Part shown: piece by piece, positions 1-10,848 of the stretch
Layout of the letters: each line of letters starts with the position of its first letter
Position numbering within the stretch: the first letter of the stretch is position 1
Assembly: GCF_000612625.1 (NCBI RefSeq)
Contig: NZ_CCAS010000006.1
Location: 81,328-145,327 of the forward strand
Reading direction: 5' to 3'
Length of the DNA stretch: 64,000 bases
Source: Neobacillus jeddahensis
GTDB taxonomy: Bacteria; Bacillota; Bacilli; Bacillales; Cytobacillaceae
Notes under the pieces: generated by a model
Told to the model about the DNA's origin: nothing
What the model saw: only the letters and a program-made list of their open reading frames with translations
Databases searched by the model: none
Made by a program: the position numbers and the translations under genes

Positions 1-447
1 CTCCTCTTGTTGCTCAGTGCTGTATAAACCACTAATCGTCAGCTCTGCTGATAATTTCAAACAACTTCGTTCTGGCAGGGTATAATCGAATGATTCTACG
101 AGGACATCAATATCATAAATACTTTGAATCCGATTATTCGGAATCGTGATATCAACTGGGAAGCGATGCGAAAATTCACAGCTCCCCTCTTCCTCTCGTT
201 CTGCAACCCTCTCGACAAATTTTTGTGAAGTTAACCCTTCATCTTCACTTACCTCATTGGCATCGTAACTTTTATATTCACCGGTTAGCTCCAATGAACC
301 ACGTATGGTTACGTACTGATCGTTTTCCTGGATGGTGATGTCTGGGTCTAGAGAAATCGAGATTAGTTCCTCGACTTCCTGTCCTTTTCTAAACCACAAC
401 GACTCCTCCAAGGAAAATCGTAGGCACGATTGATTCTCCTGGGACAA
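1..447 (-). CDS. spoVID: Stage VI sporulation protein D, 5' part (cut by window edge)
   Basis: SpoVID is a spore coat morphogenetic protein that makes the coat encase the forespore. Only the first 149 codons are inside the window, in an unbroken frame that runs off the left edge. The readable N-terminus (LSQENQSCLRFSLEESL, later FPVDITIPNN) closely matches the SpoVID N-terminal domain that I know from B. subtilis. I chose the TTG at 447 because AGGAGG lies at 455-460, seven bases upstream. The C-terminal LysM domain would lie outside the window. Position downstream of hemL agrees with the B. subtilis order. Sigma-E control is expected for the family, but I could not see a convincing promoter. 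Confidence 0.9.
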   Translation of the reverse strand, partial: MSQENQSCLRFSLEESLWFRKGQEVEELISISLDPDITIQENDQYVTIRGSLELTGEYKSYDANEVSEDEGLTSQKFVERVAEREEEGSCEFSHRFPVDITIPNNRIQSIYDIDVLVESFDYTLPERSCLKLSAELTISGLYSTEQQEE

Positions 448-545
448 AGCGACTCCTCCTTTCGTATCCTCCACGCAAAATCACTATGTCACTTACACTC
501 TATGAGGTAAAGCTTCTAATTATGTTAAAAATACCTTTGTCGTAA

Positions 546-576
546 TAAAAAAACACCCACTAATAAAAGTGGGTGT
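546..576 (-). terminator. Terminator after hemL
   Basis: An 8-base perfect stem, ACACCCAC (553-560) with GTGGGTGT (569-576), is followed on the minus strand by a run of T. It lies 13 bases past the hemL stop and would end the heme operon transcript before spoVID. Confidence 0.85.
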
Positions 577-589
577 CTGGGACCAATTC

Positions 590-1876
590 TTATTTGAGCC
601 GTGAGAAGGCAACCTCAGCAGCTTTAATTGTCTTTTCAATATCTTCATCAGAATGCTCTGTTGATAGGAATAGGCCTTCAAATTGTGAAGGCGGTAAGAA
701 CACCCCTTGATTAGCCATTTCACGATAATAGGCCGCAAAGAATTCCAAATTAGAGCTCTTCGCTTTTTCATAGTTGATAACTGCTTCGTTCGTAAAGAAG
801 AAACCAATCATCGAACCCGCGCGATTAAACGAAATTGGAATATCATACTTTGCAGCAGCTGCCTCAAACCCTTTTTGAAGCAGGTCACCTTTACGGATAA
901 ATTCTTGATAGTGCTCAGGTGTTAATTGACTTAAGGTTTCTAACCCAGCTGTCATGGCAAGTGGGTTACCTGATAAGGTTCCTGCTTGATAGATTGGACC
1001 ACTTGGTGCAATTTGCTGCATGATCTCAGCTTTACCACCATAGGCTCCAACAGGTAGTCCACCGCCGATTACCTTCCCAAGACAAGTGAGATCCGGCGTT
1101 ACATGGAAATATCCTTGAGCACAATTATAACCTACTCGGAAACCAGTCATAACCTCATCAAAAATCAGCAAGGAACCATTTTTTGTTGTAATTTCGCGCA
1201 ATCCTTCTAAGAAGCCAGGGAGTGGTGGAACAAGTCCCATATTTCCGGCAACAGGCTCGACGATAATACAAGCAATATCTTCCCCAAACTGTTCGAATGC
1301 ATATTTGACACTCTCTAAATCATTGTATGGGACTGTGATTGTATTTTTTGCAATCCCTTCTGGAACACCAGGGCTGTCAGGTAAGCCCAGTGTAGCAACG
1401 CCAGAACCAGCTTTAATCAACAATGAATCACCGTGACCATGGTAGCAGCCCTCGAATTTTAATATCTTATTACGACCAGTAAAGCCGCGAGCTAAGCGTA
1501 ACGCACTCATCGTTGCTTCCGTTCCTGAGTTTACCATTCGAACTACTTCGATAGATGGCACGCGCTCAATGACAAGCTGTGCTAATTTATTCTCAAATAA
1601 AGTCGGTGCGCCAAAGCTTGTGCCTTGCTCTGCCGTTTTTTTCAATGCTTCCACCACACGGTCGTTAGAGTGACCTAAAATGAGCGGTCCCCATGAAAGC
1701 ACATAATCAATATATTCATTGCCGTCGATATCATAAATTTTAGACCCTTTGCCTCTTTCCATAAAAATCGGACTCATATCTACGGATTTAAAGGCACGCA
1801 CCGGACTATTAACACCGCCTGGCATTAAGGTTTGGGCTTCTTTAAATGCCTCAATCGACTTTGTATACGAACGCAT
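590..1876 (-). CDS. hemL: Glutamate-1-semialdehyde 2,1-aminomutase
   Basis: This PLP enzyme makes 5-aminolevulinate from glutamate-1-semialdehyde, the second step of the C5 route to heme. The 428-residue protein has the family-wide segment [13 protein letters not shown] near its start. The PLP lysine is in [17 protein letters not shown], near residue 268. A longer reading frame begins at a TTG at 1894, but the ATG at 1876 gives the usual N-terminus (MRSYTKS) and has an AGAGGG site 6-8 bases upstream. It is the last gene of hemAXCDBL and is followed by a strong terminator. Confidence 0.97.
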   Translation of the reverse strand: MRSYTKSIEAFKEAQTLMPGGVNSPVRAFKSVDMSPIFMERGKGSKIYDIDGNEYIDYVLSWGPLILGHSNDRVVEALKKTAEQGTSFGAPTLFENKLAQLVIERVPSIEVVRMVNSGTEATMSALRLARGFTGRNKILKFEGCYHGHGDSLLIKAGSGVATLGLPDSPGVPEGIAKNTITVPYNDLESVKYAFEQFGEDIACIIVEPVAGNMGLVPPLPGFLEGLREITTKNGSLLIFDEVMTGFRVGYNCAQGYFHVTPDLTCLGKVIGGGLPVGAYGGKAEIMQQIAPSGPIYQAGTLSGNPLAMTAGLETLSQLTPEHYQEFIRKGDLLQKGFEAAAAKYDIPISFNRAGSMIGFFFTNEAVINYEKAKSSNLEFFAAYYREMANQGVFLPPSQFEGLFLSTEHSDEDIEKTIKAAEVAFSRLK

Positions 1877-1901
1877 TTTATTCCCTCTTTTCAAATATGG
1901 T

Positions 1902-2882
1902 TTATTCCTCTTCTTTTAACCAGCGGCATGCATCTTTGGCGTGATAGGTAATAATTAAATCTGCGCCTGCACGCTTCATCCCAACTAACATTTCAAGCAC
2001 CGTTTTTCTCTCATCGATCCAGTCGTTTTGCGCTGCAGCTTTAATCATGGCATACTCGCCGCTCACATTATAAATAACAATAGGTAGATTAAAATTATTT
2101 TTCATATCGCGAACAATATCAAGGTATGGCATACCAGGCTTCACGATTAAGAAGTCAGCACCTTCTGCGACATCCGATTCTGCTTCTCTAAATGCTTCCA
2201 TCCGATTTGCTGGATCCATTTGATACGTTTTACGATCACCGAATTGCGGTGCACCTTCTGCTGCTTCACGGAAAGGACCATAGAAAGCAGATGCATATTT
2301 CACGGCATACGACATAACTGGAATCTCAGTGAACCCGGCTTCATCTAACCCTGCCCGAATCGCAGTAACAAAGCCATCCATCATATTAGATGGTGCAATA
2401 ATATCTGCCCCTGCCTTCGCCTGAGCAACGGCTGTTCTAACAAGCAATTCCAGTGATTCATCATTTAGGACCTTGTCCCCTTCAACCACTCCACAATGCC
2501 CATGGTCTGTATATTCACATAGGCAAGTATCAGCCACAATGATGATCTCTGGGAATTTTTCCTTTATATAACGGGTTGCTACTTGAACGATGCCATGGTC
2601 ATGATAAGCTTGTTCCCCACAAGCATCTTTCGTTTTAGGGATACCAAATAATAAGACAGACTTAATTCCATGTGCCACAATTTCTTCCATTTCAGCTTGA
2701 AGATTGTCCATTGATACTTGGAAGACTCCAGGCATGGATGAAACCTCATTACGAATATTTTCACCTTCATATATAAATAATGGATAAATAAAATCCTCTG
2801 GTCTTAAGTGATTTTCTCGCACTAGTGAGCGCATGCTTGCACTTGAACGTAGACGGCGGTGACGATTAAATTGTTGTTCCAT
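1902..2882 (-). CDS. hemB: Delta-aminolevulinic acid dehydratase (porphobilinogen synthase)
   Basis: HemB condenses two 5-aminolevulinate molecules into porphobilinogen. The 326-residue length is typical. Schiff-base lysines are visible in [16 protein letters not shown] and [11 protein letters not shown], and the zinc-site cysteines in [15 protein letters not shown]. The gene lies 25 bases upstream of hemL in the heme operon. The start ATG has a GGGGGTC ribosome site about six bases upstream. Confidence 0.97.
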   Translation of the reverse strand: MEQQFNRHRRLRSSASMRSLVRENHLRPEDFIYPLFIYEGENIRNEVSSMPGVFQVSMDNLQAEMEEIVAHGIKSVLLFGIPKTKDACGEQAYHDHGIVQVATRYIKEKFPEIIIVADTCLCEYTDHGHCGVVEGDKVLNDESLELLVRTAVAQAKAGADIIAPSNMMDGFVTAIRAGLDEAGFTEIPVMSYAVKYASAFYGPFREAAEGAPQFGDRKTYQMDPANRMEAFREAESDVAEGADFLIVKPGMPYLDIVRDMKNNFNLPIVIYNVSGEYAMIKAAAQNDWIDERKTVLEMLVGMKRAGADLIITYHAKDACRWLKEEE

Positions 2883-2937
2883 ATTATGACCCCCAAAATT
2901 GATAAACTAATAACATATTTTTCATGAAATGATCCAA

Positions 2938-3723
2938 TCAGTCCTGCGTTTTTTCTAAAAAGGCAATCGTACAATGAAGCATTTCATTCACTGTGTACTC
3001 CTGTGGTGAAGCATGAACTGTCAATCCATACTCAAGAAGTTTTTTTTCCGTAACCGGTCCAATACAGGCAATCAAAGAATCTTTCAGTTGCTCGTCCAAA
3101 TGAAACTCTTCGACAACAGACATGAGATGATCCACTGTGGATGGACTAGTAAATGTGAGAATATCAAGTTGATGTTCAGCCAACATTTGTGCAAGCCTTA
3201 ATTTGTTTTCCTCAGGCATATAGGTTTCATAAATAACCACTTCATCCACCAATGCACCCACATCCGTTAAAGAACTGGCAATGTATTCACGAGCGAGATT
3301 CCCCTTTGGAACCAGTATCTTTGTACCGCTCTCAATCATTGGCAAAAATTCATTAATAAATACTTCGGCAACATAGGCAGATGGAACAAATGCCACGGGT
3401 AACCCTAGCTCATTCAAAACGGCGGCAGTCTTTTTCCCGATCACAGCTATTTTCGGAAAGTTCTCGTTGACCTCCTCTTTTTTATAAAAAGAAAAAAAGG
3501 TTTCAACCGTTACATTACTCGTAAAAATGATCCAATCATATGTACTAAGAGCCTGCAAGCAGTCTTGAAGATGCTGATTATTTTCAATCGGACGAAAGGC
3601 AATTAGAGGGATTTCAATTGGAATCCCTCCGTACCTCGCAATTTGCTGTGAAAAGGATTTTGCTTGATCTTTTCCTCTAGGAACAAGTACTTTTTTATCA
3701 AGCAAAGGTTTGGTATTTAGCAT
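2938..3723 (-). CDS. hemD: Uroporphyrinogen-III synthase
   Basis: HemD cyclises hydroxymethylbilane to uroporphyrinogen III with inversion of ring D. The family is poorly conserved. Supporting features are the 261-residue length, the N-terminal [10 protein letters not shown], the segment [15 protein letters not shown], and the C-terminal block [10 protein letters not shown] followed by [16 protein letters not shown]. Its ATG overlaps the hemC stop by seven bases (ATGCTAA), so translation is probably coupled to that of the preceding enzyme. Confidence 0.94.
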   Translation of the reverse strand: MLNTKPLLDKKVLVPRGKDQAKSFSQQIARYGGIPIEIPLIAFRPIENNQHLQDCLQALSTYDWIIFTSNVTVETFFSFYKKEEVNENFPKIAVIGKKTAAVLNELGLPVAFVPSAYVAEVFINEFLPMIESGTKILVPKGNLAREYIASSLTDVGALVDEVVIYETYMPEENKLRLAQMLAEHQLDILTFTSPSTVDHLMSVVEEFHLDEQLKDSLIACIGPVTEKKLLEYGLTVHASPQEYTVNEMLHCTIAFLEKTQD

Positions 3724-4655
3724 TGACCCTCAAGCTCCCGCTTAACCTTATCAATTAGGTCTTTGGCTCCTTTTTTAATCAATAAATCGGCAGCCTGAAT
3801 TCCCAGCTCTTCCGGATTTTGCCCTCGTAGCTCTTCTTTAAAGACCTCATGCCCTTCAGGTGAGGCAACTAATACATTTAATACTACTTCATTGTTTTCT
3901 TCTACTCGAGCAAAACCAGCAATTGGCACCTGGCAGCCGCCCTCCATTTTTTGAAGGAATGCACGCTCAGCCCGTACCGCTCTTTCTGTTTTCTTGCAGG
4001 TGAATTTCTCAAAAAGTTCCAGTAGTTCTGTATCATCCTTGCGGCATTCAATCGATAATGCCCCTTGACCGACGGCCGGAACACAGATATCTGCATCGAT
4101 AAATTCCGTTACAACGTCTTTAGCCCAACCAAGGCGAGAAAGTCCTGCAGCAGCTAAAATAATCGCATCGTATTCTTCCGTTTCTAATTTAGCTAATCTT
4201 GTATCGACGTTCCCACGAATCCACTTAATTTCTAAATCCGGACGCTGAACTAATAGCTGAGCACTGCGGCGAAGACTACTCGTCCCAATTATCGCCCCGG
4301 GCTTTAAATCAGCTAATTTGACATGACCCCTAGAAATCAAGGCATCACGGTGGTCCTCACGAAATGGGATACAGCCGATGGTCAAACCTTCAGGTAGGAC
4401 AGCGGGCATGTCTTTCATACTATGAACAGCCATATCAATCTCTTTATCCAGCATTGCCTGTTCGATTTCCTTCACAAATAGGCCTTTACCGCCAACCTTT
4501 GAAAGGGTAACGTCTACTATTTTATCACCTTTTGTCACAATTTCTTTTACTTCAAACTCAAAATTAGGGTCCAGTTTGTTAAGCTGCTCCATTACCCAAT
4601 TTGTTTGTGTTAAAGCCAATTTGCTTCGTCTAGAACCCACAATAATTTTTCTCAT
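3717..4655 (-). CDS. hemC: Hydroxymethylbilane synthase (porphobilinogen deaminase)
   Basis: HemC polymerises four porphobilinogens into hydroxymethylbilane using a covalent dipyrromethane cofactor. The 312-residue protein starts with [14 protein letters not shown]. It carries VHSMKDMP and the arginine-rich [11 protein letters not shown], and the cofactor cysteine is in [13 protein letters not shown] near residue 241. A GGAGG site sits directly before the ATG. It lies between hemX and hemD in the heme operon. Confidence 0.97.
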   Translation of the reverse strand: MRKIIVGSRRSKLALTQTNWVMEQLNKLDPNFEFEVKEIVTKGDKIVDVTLSKVGGKGLFVKEIEQAMLDKEIDMAVHSMKDMPAVLPEGLTIGCIPFREDHRDALISRGHVKLADLKPGAIIGTSSLRRSAQLLVQRPDLEIKWIRGNVDTRLAKLETEEYDAIILAAAGLSRLGWAKDVVTEFIDADICVPAVGQGALSIECRKDDTELLELFEKFTCKKTERAVRAERAFLQKMEGGCQVPIAGFARVEENNEVVLNVLVASPEGHEVFKEELRGQNPEELGIQAADLLIKKGAKDLIDKVKRELEGQC

Positions 4656-4670
4656 GATTGCCTCCTAAGG

Positions 4671-5504
4671 TTATGCATACCATAAATGAAATGATGATAA
4701 TCGACCAAATAAGAAAAAGTTAATTAAAACGATTAAGAATGATGCTGTATTCCACAATGCTAAATTTCTGCCTGAGAGATTTTTTACACTGCGTAAATAT
4801 AAAAAAATACTATAGGCCGTTAGTAGTAAAAATGACCCAATTATTTTCATATCGTACCATGGCATTCCCGGAACCTTTAGAAAAGCCCACTGTAAGCCCA
4901 AGATCAGTGCAAGCAGGAGCATCGGAACACCTATAACAGCACATATGTAAGAAGATTTTTCAAGTTTATTTAAATCCGCCAGCCTGATCAGTCTCGCTCC
5001 CCACTTTTTTCTCTTCAACAAATCATATTGGAGCAAATATAAGGAAGAAAATACGAACGATAGGGAAAATGCCCCATAAGAAAGAATAGCCATAGTAATA
5101 TGAATTAACAGTAATTCCGAAACTAATTGCTTAGCCATAATATGGGATGAGTATTGCACTGGAGCAAATGTATGAATGGCCATGACGGTAAAGCCAAGGA
5201 TATTTGTAAAAAACACAATAAAATCCACACGTAATAAGTGATTGATGACAATTGATAATGTCACTAATATCCACGCATAAAAATAGAGACCCTCGAAGAT
5301 AGTTAGGACAGGGAACCTACCCATTTTCGTCATATAAAAAAATAGAAATACCGTTTGCAAAATCCACACAAATGCAAGTAACCAGAAGGCAATACGGTTT
5401 GCCTTCCGGTTATGATGAATGTAGTCGAAAAAATATAACAACACACTGAAGGCATATAGAACAACCGTTAATTCATGAAGTCTTGTCATAAAGACGTCAA
5501 ACAT
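4671..5504 (-). CDS. hemX: HemX, integral membrane cytochrome c assembly-like protein
   Basis: HemX is a polytopic membrane protein that, in B. subtilis, negatively affects HemA (GluTR) levels. I count about eight hydrophobic helices in 277 residues. The region from about 65 onward resembles the CcmC/CcsA cytochrome c assembly family, with a tryptophan-containing stretch (LQWAFLKVPGMPWYD) near residue 205. It follows hemA by 12 bases and precedes hemC by 15. The regulatory role is family knowledge, not something the sequence shows. Confidence 0.93.
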   Translation of the reverse strand: MFDVFMTRLHELTVVLYAFSVLLYFFDYIHHNRKANRIAFWLLAFVWILQTVFLFFYMTKMGRFPVLTIFEGLYFYAWILVTLSIVINHLLRVDFIVFFTNILGFTVMAIHTFAPVQYSSHIMAKQLVSELLLIHITMAILSYGAFSLSFVFSSLYLLQYDLLKRKKWGARLIRLADLNKLEKSSYICAVIGVPMLLLALILGLQWAFLKVPGMPWYDMKIIGSFLLLTAYSIFLYLRSVKNLSGRNLALWNTASFLIVLINFFLFGRLSSFHLWYA

Positions 5505-5516
5505 AGCTAGGACCCC

Positions 5517-6860
5517 TTATGACTGAAAAGAAGCCTGAACTTCTCCAACCTTTATCGAATTGGATTCGGCTATTTTCGAATGTTGTTCCTGAACAAGTTC
5601 TTCTATATTAAAGATTTTCATAAAGAATTCCATTGCTTGGTTTGCATCCGGTCTTGCTGCCAATTCTTTTGCTTGTAAAATAGGATCTTTTAATAATTGG
5701 TTAATAATGCTTTTCGTATGCTTATTTAATACTTTCAAATCGCGATCAGATAAGTTTGGTAGTTTTCTCTCCAAGCTATCCATTGTTTCTGACTGAATGG
5801 CAAGGGCTTTTTCCCTAAGTGCAGAAATAACAGGAACCACCCCAAGCATACCGAGCCATTGTTTAAAATCGACAATTTCTTTTTCAATCATGAGCATAAT
5901 TTTTGCTGCTGCTTTTTGGCGCTCTTGTAAATTTGCTTCCACAATCCCCTCTAAATCGTCAATATCATACAAAAAGACGTTTTCGAGTTCGGCAATCTTC
6001 GGATCCAAATCACGTGGCACGGCAATATCAACCATAAACAACGGTTTGCCTCGCCGCTTTTTCTCTACCTTTGCCATCATTTCTTTGGAAATGACAAAGT
6101 CTTTTGCACCTGTCGAGCTGATGAGAATATCTGCCTCAACAAGAGAACGCTCTAATTCAGCTATATTTCTTGCTTCCCCATTAAATCTGCTGGCTAGGTC
6201 TTTGGCCTTATCATAGGTACGATTGATGACGGTAACTTTTTTCACGCCGTTTCCGTGCAGATTTTGAGCTGCTAGTTCTCCCATTTTACCTGCCCCAAAA
6301 ATTAACACATGTCTATTCTCAAGGGAACCAAAGATTTTTTTGGCTAATTCTACTGCCGCGTAGCTGACAGAAACTGCATTAGCACCGATATCTGTTTCTG
6401 AATGACCACGTTTAGCAAGGGTAACCGCCTGTTTAAACAAATGGTTAAATACCGATCCAATTGTTTCTTCTTGTTGTGCTAACAAAAAGCTTGAGCGGAC
6501 CTGTCCAAGGATTTGTGTCTCCCCTAAAACCATCGAATTAAGTCCGCAGGTCACATTAAATAGATGTTCAACCGCACCATCATCTTCATATACAAATAGG
6601 AATGGTGAGAATTCCTTTTGAGGAATTCCGAACCATTCGGACAGAAATTCCTTAATATAATAACGGCCTGTATGTAGTTGATCCACGACCGCATAAATTT
6701 CTGTACGATTACATGTAGACAAAATAATATTTTCTAGGATGCTTTTCTTTTTACTTAGCGTTTTGATTGCATCCATAAGGTCATTTTCATTGAATGTTAA
6801 CCGCTCTCGGATTTCTACAGGGGCAGTTTTATAGTTAATACCGATGACTAATATATGCAT
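5517..6860 (-). CDS. hemA: Glutamyl-tRNA reductase
   Basis: HemA reduces glutamyl-tRNA to glutamate-1-semialdehyde with NADPH, the committed step of heme synthesis. The N-terminal catalytic domain holds the nucleophilic cysteine in [12 protein letters not shown], near residue 50. [16 protein letters not shown] and the Rossmann segment [14 protein letters not shown] follow, with a C-terminal dimerisation helix. The length of 447 residues is typical. It is the first gene of the operon. The SD (GGGGGTG) is about ten bases before the ATG. The promoter has an extended -10 element and a palindrome, described separately. Confidence 0.97.
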   Translation of the reverse strand: MHILVIGINYKTAPVEIRERLTFNENDLMDAIKTLSKKKSILENIILSTCNRTEIYAVVDQLHTGRYYIKEFLSEWFGIPQKEFSPFLFVYEDDGAVEHLFNVTCGLNSMVLGETQILGQVRSSFLLAQQEETIGSVFNHLFKQAVTLAKRGHSETDIGANAVSVSYAAVELAKKIFGSLENRHVLIFGAGKMGELAAQNLHGNGVKKVTVINRTYDKAKDLASRFNGEARNIAELERSLVEADILISSTGAKDFVISKEMMAKVEKKRRGKPLFMVDIAVPRDLDPKIAELENVFLYDIDDLEGIVEANLQERQKAAAKIMLMIEKEIVDFKQWLGMLGVVPVISALREKALAIQSETMDSLERKLPNLSDRDLKVLNKHTKSIINQLLKDPILQAKELAARPDANQAMEFFMKIFNIEELVQEQHSKIAESNSIKVGEVQASFQS

Positions 6861-6904
6861 GTAGTTAATACACCCCCAAAAAGTTTACAAAAGTAACTAG
6901 TAAA

Positions 6905-6936
6905 ATTATATCACGAGCAAATTCGACTTTTGCTCG
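6905..6936 (-). promoter_or_regulatory. hemA operon promoter with embedded palindrome
   Basis: On the minus strand TATAAT (6905-6910) is preceded by TG one base upstream, an extended -10 element. No good -35 hexamer is visible. Instead the region upstream holds a perfect inverted repeat, CGAGCAAA (6929-6936, minus reading) and TTTGCTCG (6914-6921), with a 7-base spacer. The arms cover roughly -16 to -38, which would suit an operator or activator site. The regulator is unknown. Confidence 0.6.
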
Positions 6937-7137
6937 AAAAATGTGAACAGAAAACGAAACTATGTGATAAGATAAAGTGAAACTCGCGATCTACAGACTT
7001 TTTTATCTTAGATAGAGCTAAACTGCTTTAATAAATTTATAATCGATAATAAAATATATATGGCAAAATGCTTCCTTATGTACAGTATCAAAAAAACGGA
7101 CTAGATTCAAGTGAACCTTACTGGAAGTGGTGTTTTC

Positions 7138-7626
7138 ATGAAAAATCAACGGATTTTCCCAGGAATTATTCTAATTGGATTTGGAGCATACTTTTTATTA
7201 CAGCAGACTGAGCTAACACTTTTTCAACAATTTTATTCTTGGCCTACCTTAATCGTTATAGTCGGTATCGCCTTTTTAGGTCAAGGCTTTTCGGCAAGGG
7301 AATACGAAGCCATTCTTCCTGGCGTCATCATGACGGGGTTCGGTCTTCATTTTCATCTTGCTGGTCATGTATCTTTTTGGCCCACTAATACGATTGGGAT
7401 GTTGATCCTCATCATTTCTGTCGGATTTTTCCTTCGTTTTCAAAAAACGAATAATGGCCTATTCCAGGCATTCCTTTTCCTCATTATTTCTGTACTCATG
7501 CTTTTTTATGATAAAATTGCTGGATATCTAGGGTTTCTCCAAAGTGGGATGAATTTCATTTGGAAATTTTGGCCAGCACTTCTAATCGTTATTGGTATAT
7601 ATTTTCTACTAAAAAAGAAAAAATAA
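7138..7626 (+). CDS. Small polytopic membrane protein (YsxD-position, LiaI/LiaF-type membrane region)
   Basis: The 162-residue protein is almost entirely hydrophobic. About six membrane segments are visible, including PGIILIGFGAYFLLQQ, WPTLIVIVGIAFLG and the final WPALLIVIGIYFLL, followed by a lysine tail. Repeated glycine-rich G-I-x-L-I-G-F-G-x-Y/F units resemble the short helices of LiaI/LiaF-type membrane domains. I took the ATG at 7138, which has an AAGTGGTG ribosome site, over the upstream in-frame ATG at 7111. It lies between hemA and ysxC, where I recall ysxD in B. subtilis. Function is unknown. Confidence 0.75.
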   Translation: MKNQRIFPGIILIGFGAYFLLQQTELTLFQQFYSWPTLIVIVGIAFLGQGFSAREYEAILPGVIMTGFGLHFHLAGHVSFWPTNTIGMLILIISVGFFLRFQKTNNGLFQAFLFLIISVLMLFYDKIAGYLGFLQSGMNFIWKFWPALLIVIGIYFLLKKKK

Positions 7627-7660
7627 CAGCTCAATCTTTTAAATCCATTTAAACATAGTA

Positions 7661-7689
7661 AAGCCAGGCGCATATTTTGCACCTGGCTT
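7661..7689. terminator. Bidirectional terminator between convergent genes
   Basis: AAGCCAGGCGC (7661-7671) pairs with GCACCTGGCTT (7679-7689), with one G-U type position. It separates the plus-strand membrane gene from the minus-strand ysxC. Confidence 0.75.
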
Positions 7690-7697
7690 TCTTATGT

Positions 7698-8279
7698 TTA
7701 CATATAACTCTTAAGAATCGACCATGCTTCATCTTTACCTAGACCTGTTTCAGAAGAGAACAGGACGATATGGTCATTTGGATCAAGCTCTAGGGTTTCT
7801 TTAGTAACCTTCAAGTGCTTTTGCCATTTCCCCTTAGGAATTTTGTCTGCCTTCGTAGCGATGATGATCACAGGAATTTCATGATGCTTTAAAAAGTCAT
7901 ACATCATCACATCATCATTGGTTGGAGGATGGCGCAGGTCCACAATGAGGACAACCGCTCGTAATTGTTCACGTCTTGTAAAATACGTCTCAATCATTTT
8001 CCCCCAAGCAGCCCGCTCAGTCTTTGAAACCTTCGCATATCCATACCCTGGAACATCGACAAAATGAAGGATCTCATTAATAATATAAAAATTTAGTGTT
8101 TGTGTCTTTCCAGGCTTGGATGAAATTCGAGCCAGTCCCTTTCGGTTAAGCATCTTATTGATAAATGAAGACTTACCAACATTGGAACGACCTGCAAGGG
8201 CAAATTCAGGAATCTCGGTTTCCGGATACTGCTCTGGTTTCACTGCACTGATGACGATCTCTGAACTTACTACTTTCAT
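7698..8279 (-). CDS. ysxC: Ribosome biogenesis GTP-binding protein YsxC/EngB
   Basis: This TRAFAC-class GTPase is needed for 50S ribosomal subunit assembly. The 193-residue protein has the P-loop GRSNVGKSS near residue 31, G2 threonines in [12 protein letters not shown]3 in DVPGYG and G4 in TKADK. Its ATG overlaps the lonA stop by four bases (ATGA), so it is probably cotranslated with lonA. The same lonA-ysxC order occurs in B. subtilis. Confidence 0.97.
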   Translation of the reverse strand: MKVVSSEIVISAVKPEQYPETEIPEFALAGRSNVGKSSFINKMLNRKGLARISSKPGKTQTLNFYIINEILHFVDVPGYGYAKVSKTERAAWGKMIETYFTRREQLRAVVLIVDLRHPPTNDDVMMYDFLKHHEIPVIIIATKADKIPKGKWQKHLKVTKETLELDPNDHIVLFSSETGLGKDEAWSILKSYM

Positions 8280-10603
8280 CTGTTGTCTCCTTCTAATAAC
8301 GCATGCTTTAAAACTTCATCGACATGGGATACAGGAACAAAGGCTAATTCATTCCGAACACTTTCCGGAATATCATCTAGATCCTTCACATTATCCTTTG
8401 GAATAATGATTTTAGTAAGCCCTGCACGATGTGCACTGAGTGATTTTTCTTTCAATCCACCAATTGGTAAGACCCTGCCACGCAAAGTAATTTCACCGGT
8501 CATACCGACTTCCCGTCGAATAGGTCGGCCGGTTAACGCAGATACGAGCGCTGTCGCCATGGTGATTCCAGCTGATGGCCCATCTTTCGGAACAGCCCCT
8601 TCAGGAACGTGGATATGAATATCATATTTTTCATGGAAATCCTCGTCGATCCCAAGTTCATGTGTTTTTGATCGAATATAACTAAAAGCTGCTTGTGCTG
8701 ATTCTTTCATCACGTCACCAAGCTTACCGGTTAACACAAGTTTTCCTTTTCCAGGGGATAAAGAAACCTCAATTTGCAAAGTATCGCCGCCAACAGTTGT
8801 ATAAGCTAAACCTGTCGCAACCCCTACTTGATCTTCAGCCTCAGCCATTCCATAGTGGAATCTTGATTTTCCTAAGAATTCCTCCACATTTTTTTCGGTA
8901 ATAATAACTCGCTTCTTCTCTCCAGAGACAACAATTTTCGCAGTCTTGCGGCAAAGAGTTGCCATTTGACGCTCTAGACTTCGCACCCCTGCTTCACGAG
9001 TGTAATAGCGAACTACCTTTAGAATGGCGTCGTCACGGACTTGGAGAGTGCCTTTTGTCAGCCCATTTTCTTTAATTTGCTTTGGCAATAAATGATCTCT
9101 ACAGATATGAACTTTTTCAAGCTCCGTATAGCCCGCAATCGTAATGATCTCCATTCTGTCTAACAATGGACCTGGAACAGTTGATAAATTATTAGCAGTC
9201 GCGATAAACATAACCTTTGATAAATCGTATGTTTCTTCTATATAATGATCGCTAAAATTATGATTTTGCTCTGGGTCCAATACTTCAAGCAATGCACTTG
9301 CAGGATCGCCACGGAAATCACTCGACATTTTATCGATTTCATCTAGTAAAAATACAGGATTAATCGTACCCGCTTTTTTCATCCCCTGGATAACTCGGCC
9401 TGGCATGGCTCCAACATATGTCCTCCGATGGCCGCGGATTTCTGATTCATCTCGAACACCACCAAGAGAGACTCGAACGAAATTACGGTTAAGCGAGGTA
9501 GCAATTGAACGAGCAAGACTTGTTTTTCCGACTCCCGGAGGTCCTGCAAGACATAGGATGGGGCCTTTTAAGGAATTGGTCAGTTTTTGGACCGCTAAAT
9601 ATTCCAGGACCCGTTCCTTCACTTTTTCAAGTCCATAATGGTCTTCGTCTAAAATCTTTTCAGCACGGAGAATATCAATGTCATCTTCTGTCTTTTTCGA
9701 CCATGGGATGGAAATAAGCCAATCAATATAATTGCGGATGACCGCACTTTCAGCTGAGCTTGTTGGCACCTTTTCATAACGGTCCAATTCTTTCATGGCG
9801 GCCTTTAAGGCATGTTCAGGCATATCGGCATTTTCTATTTTCTTTGTCAAATCCGCGATTTCACCCGTTTTACCTTCCTTATCGCCAAGTTCCTTTTGGA
9901 TGGCCTTCATTTGCTCTCGAAGGTAATATTCTTTTTGTGTTCTCTCCATCGAACGCTTGACACGCTGTCCAATCTTTTTTTCAAGATTAAGGACTTCTTT
10001 TTCATTATGAATCGTATTAATTACACTATTTACTCGCTTCTTAATATCGATCATTTCGAGAATTTCTTGCTTCTCTTTTAATTTAATTGGTAAATGGGAT
10101 GCAATGATATCTGCCATTCGACCAGGTTCCTCGATATCAGCAACAGAAGCATAGGTTTCTGCAGAGATTTTTTTAGATAACTTTATGTATTGCTCAAAAT
10201 AGTCCAACATCGTTCTCATTAAGGCCTGATCCTCAACATCTTTTGTTTCAGGGTCCTCATAGGTAACGATATTAACGGAGTAATAGTCCTCTTCATCATA
10301 AAAAGAAATAACTTCAGCTCGATTTAAGCCCTCTACCAATACTCGAATCGTCCCATTTGGAAGCTTAAGCATCTGCTTAACCTTTGTTAATGTTCCAAGT
10401 TTGTATAAGTCCTCTGCGGTAGGCTCATCAATCGAGACATCCTTCTGAGTGGTTAAGAATATTAAATGGTCATCCACCATTGCTTTCTCAAGTGCTTGCA
10501 CAGATCTTTCACGGCCTACATCTAAATGAAGAACCATTGTCGGATAGACGAGCAATCCTCGAAGCGGCAGGAGGGGAACGATCAATTCATTCTGTTTCGC
10601 CAA
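8276..10603 (-). CDS. lonA: ATP-dependent protease LonA
   Basis: LonA is a cytosolic hexameric AAA+ serine protease that removes damaged and regulatory proteins. An N-terminal substrate domain begins [20 protein letters not shown]. The Walker A motif is GPPGVGKTS and the Walker [10 protein letters not shown]. The protease domain has the catalytic serine in [15 protein letters not shown] and the dyad lysine in [15 protein letters not shown] place the start at TTG 10603 (775 residues) because GGAGGTG lies six bases upstream. An ATG-like extension to 10642 has no ribosome site and would add residues absent from relatives. Confidence 0.97.
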   Translation of the reverse strand: MAKQNELIVPLLPLRGLLVYPTMVLHLDVGRERSVQALEKAMVDDHLIFLTTQKDVSIDEPTAEDLYKLGTLTKVKQMLKLPNGTIRVLVEGLNRAEVISFYDEEDYYSVNIVTYEDPETKDVEDQALMRTMLDYFEQYIKLSKKISAETYASVADIEEPGRMADIIASHLPIKLKEKQEILEMIDIKKRVNSVINTIHNEKEVLNLEKKIGQRVKRSMERTQKEYYLREQMKAIQKELGDKEGKTGEIADLTKKIENADMPEHALKAAMKELDRYEKVPTSSAESAVIRNYIDWLISIPWSKKTEDDIDILRAEKILDEDHYGLEKVKERVLEYLAVQKLTNSLKGPILCLAGPPGVGKTSLARSIATSLNRNFVRVSLGGVRDESEIRGHRRTYVGAMPGRVIQGMKKAGTINPVFLLDEIDKMSSDFRGDPASALLEVLDPEQNHNFSDHYIEETYDLSKVMFIATANNLSTVPGPLLDRMEIITIAGYTELEKVHICRDHLLPKQIKENGLTKGTLQVRDDAILKVVRYYTREAGVRSLERQMATLCRKTAKIVVSGEKKRVIITEKNVEEFLGKSRFHYGMAEAEDQVGVATGLAYTTVGGDTLQIEVSLSPGKGKLVLTGKLGDVMKESAQAAFSYIRSKTHELGIDEDFHEKYDIHIHVPEGAVPKDGPSAGITMATALVSALTGRPIRREVGMTGEITLRGRVLPIGGLKEKSLSAHRAGLTKIIIPKDNVKDLDDIPESVRNELAFVPVSHVDEVLKHALLEGDNR

Positions 10604-10670
10604 ATTACTGCACCTCCACATGCAAAAATCCTGTTTTTCCACTGTTAAGCAGAATAGTCTTTGTTGTACA

Positions 10671-10699
10671 ATTCTATCTTATTTGTTTTTAGGTGTCTA
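10671..10699 (-). promoter_or_regulatory. Probable sigma-A promoter of lonA
   Basis: On the minus strand TAGACA (10694-10699), a 17-base spacer and TAGAAT (10671-10676) lie about 70 bases before the TTG start. Both hexamers are one mismatch from consensus. Confidence 0.65.
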
Positions 10700-10804
10700 T
10701 TTTTTGAGAATGGAGTCTGATTTCTTTTTCAATATAATTATTTTTCCCCAATAATATAATTTTCTTTCGACCAAAACATAAATAGCACCTCTCGACTTTT
10801 TCAT

Positions 10805-10840
10805 AAAAAAACTTCGGAATGTTTTTTCAACAAACCGAAG
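10805..10840 (-). terminator. Terminator after lonB
   Basis: CTTCGG (10812-10817) pairs with CCGAAG (10835-10840). On the minus strand the stem is followed by seven T. It is nine bases past the lonB stop. Confidence 0.75.
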
Positions 10841-10848
10841 CTTTTTTG

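Noticed and set aside
481..505. Possible sigma-E promoter of spoVID (TCATA and CATAGTGA)
   Set aside because: The spacer is only 12 bases, shorter than accepted for sigma-E.
7035..7053. Possible PerR box upstream of hemA (TTATTATCGATTATAA)
   Set aside because: The half-sites are spaced by two bases instead of one, and the site is about 130 bases upstream of the apparent promoter.
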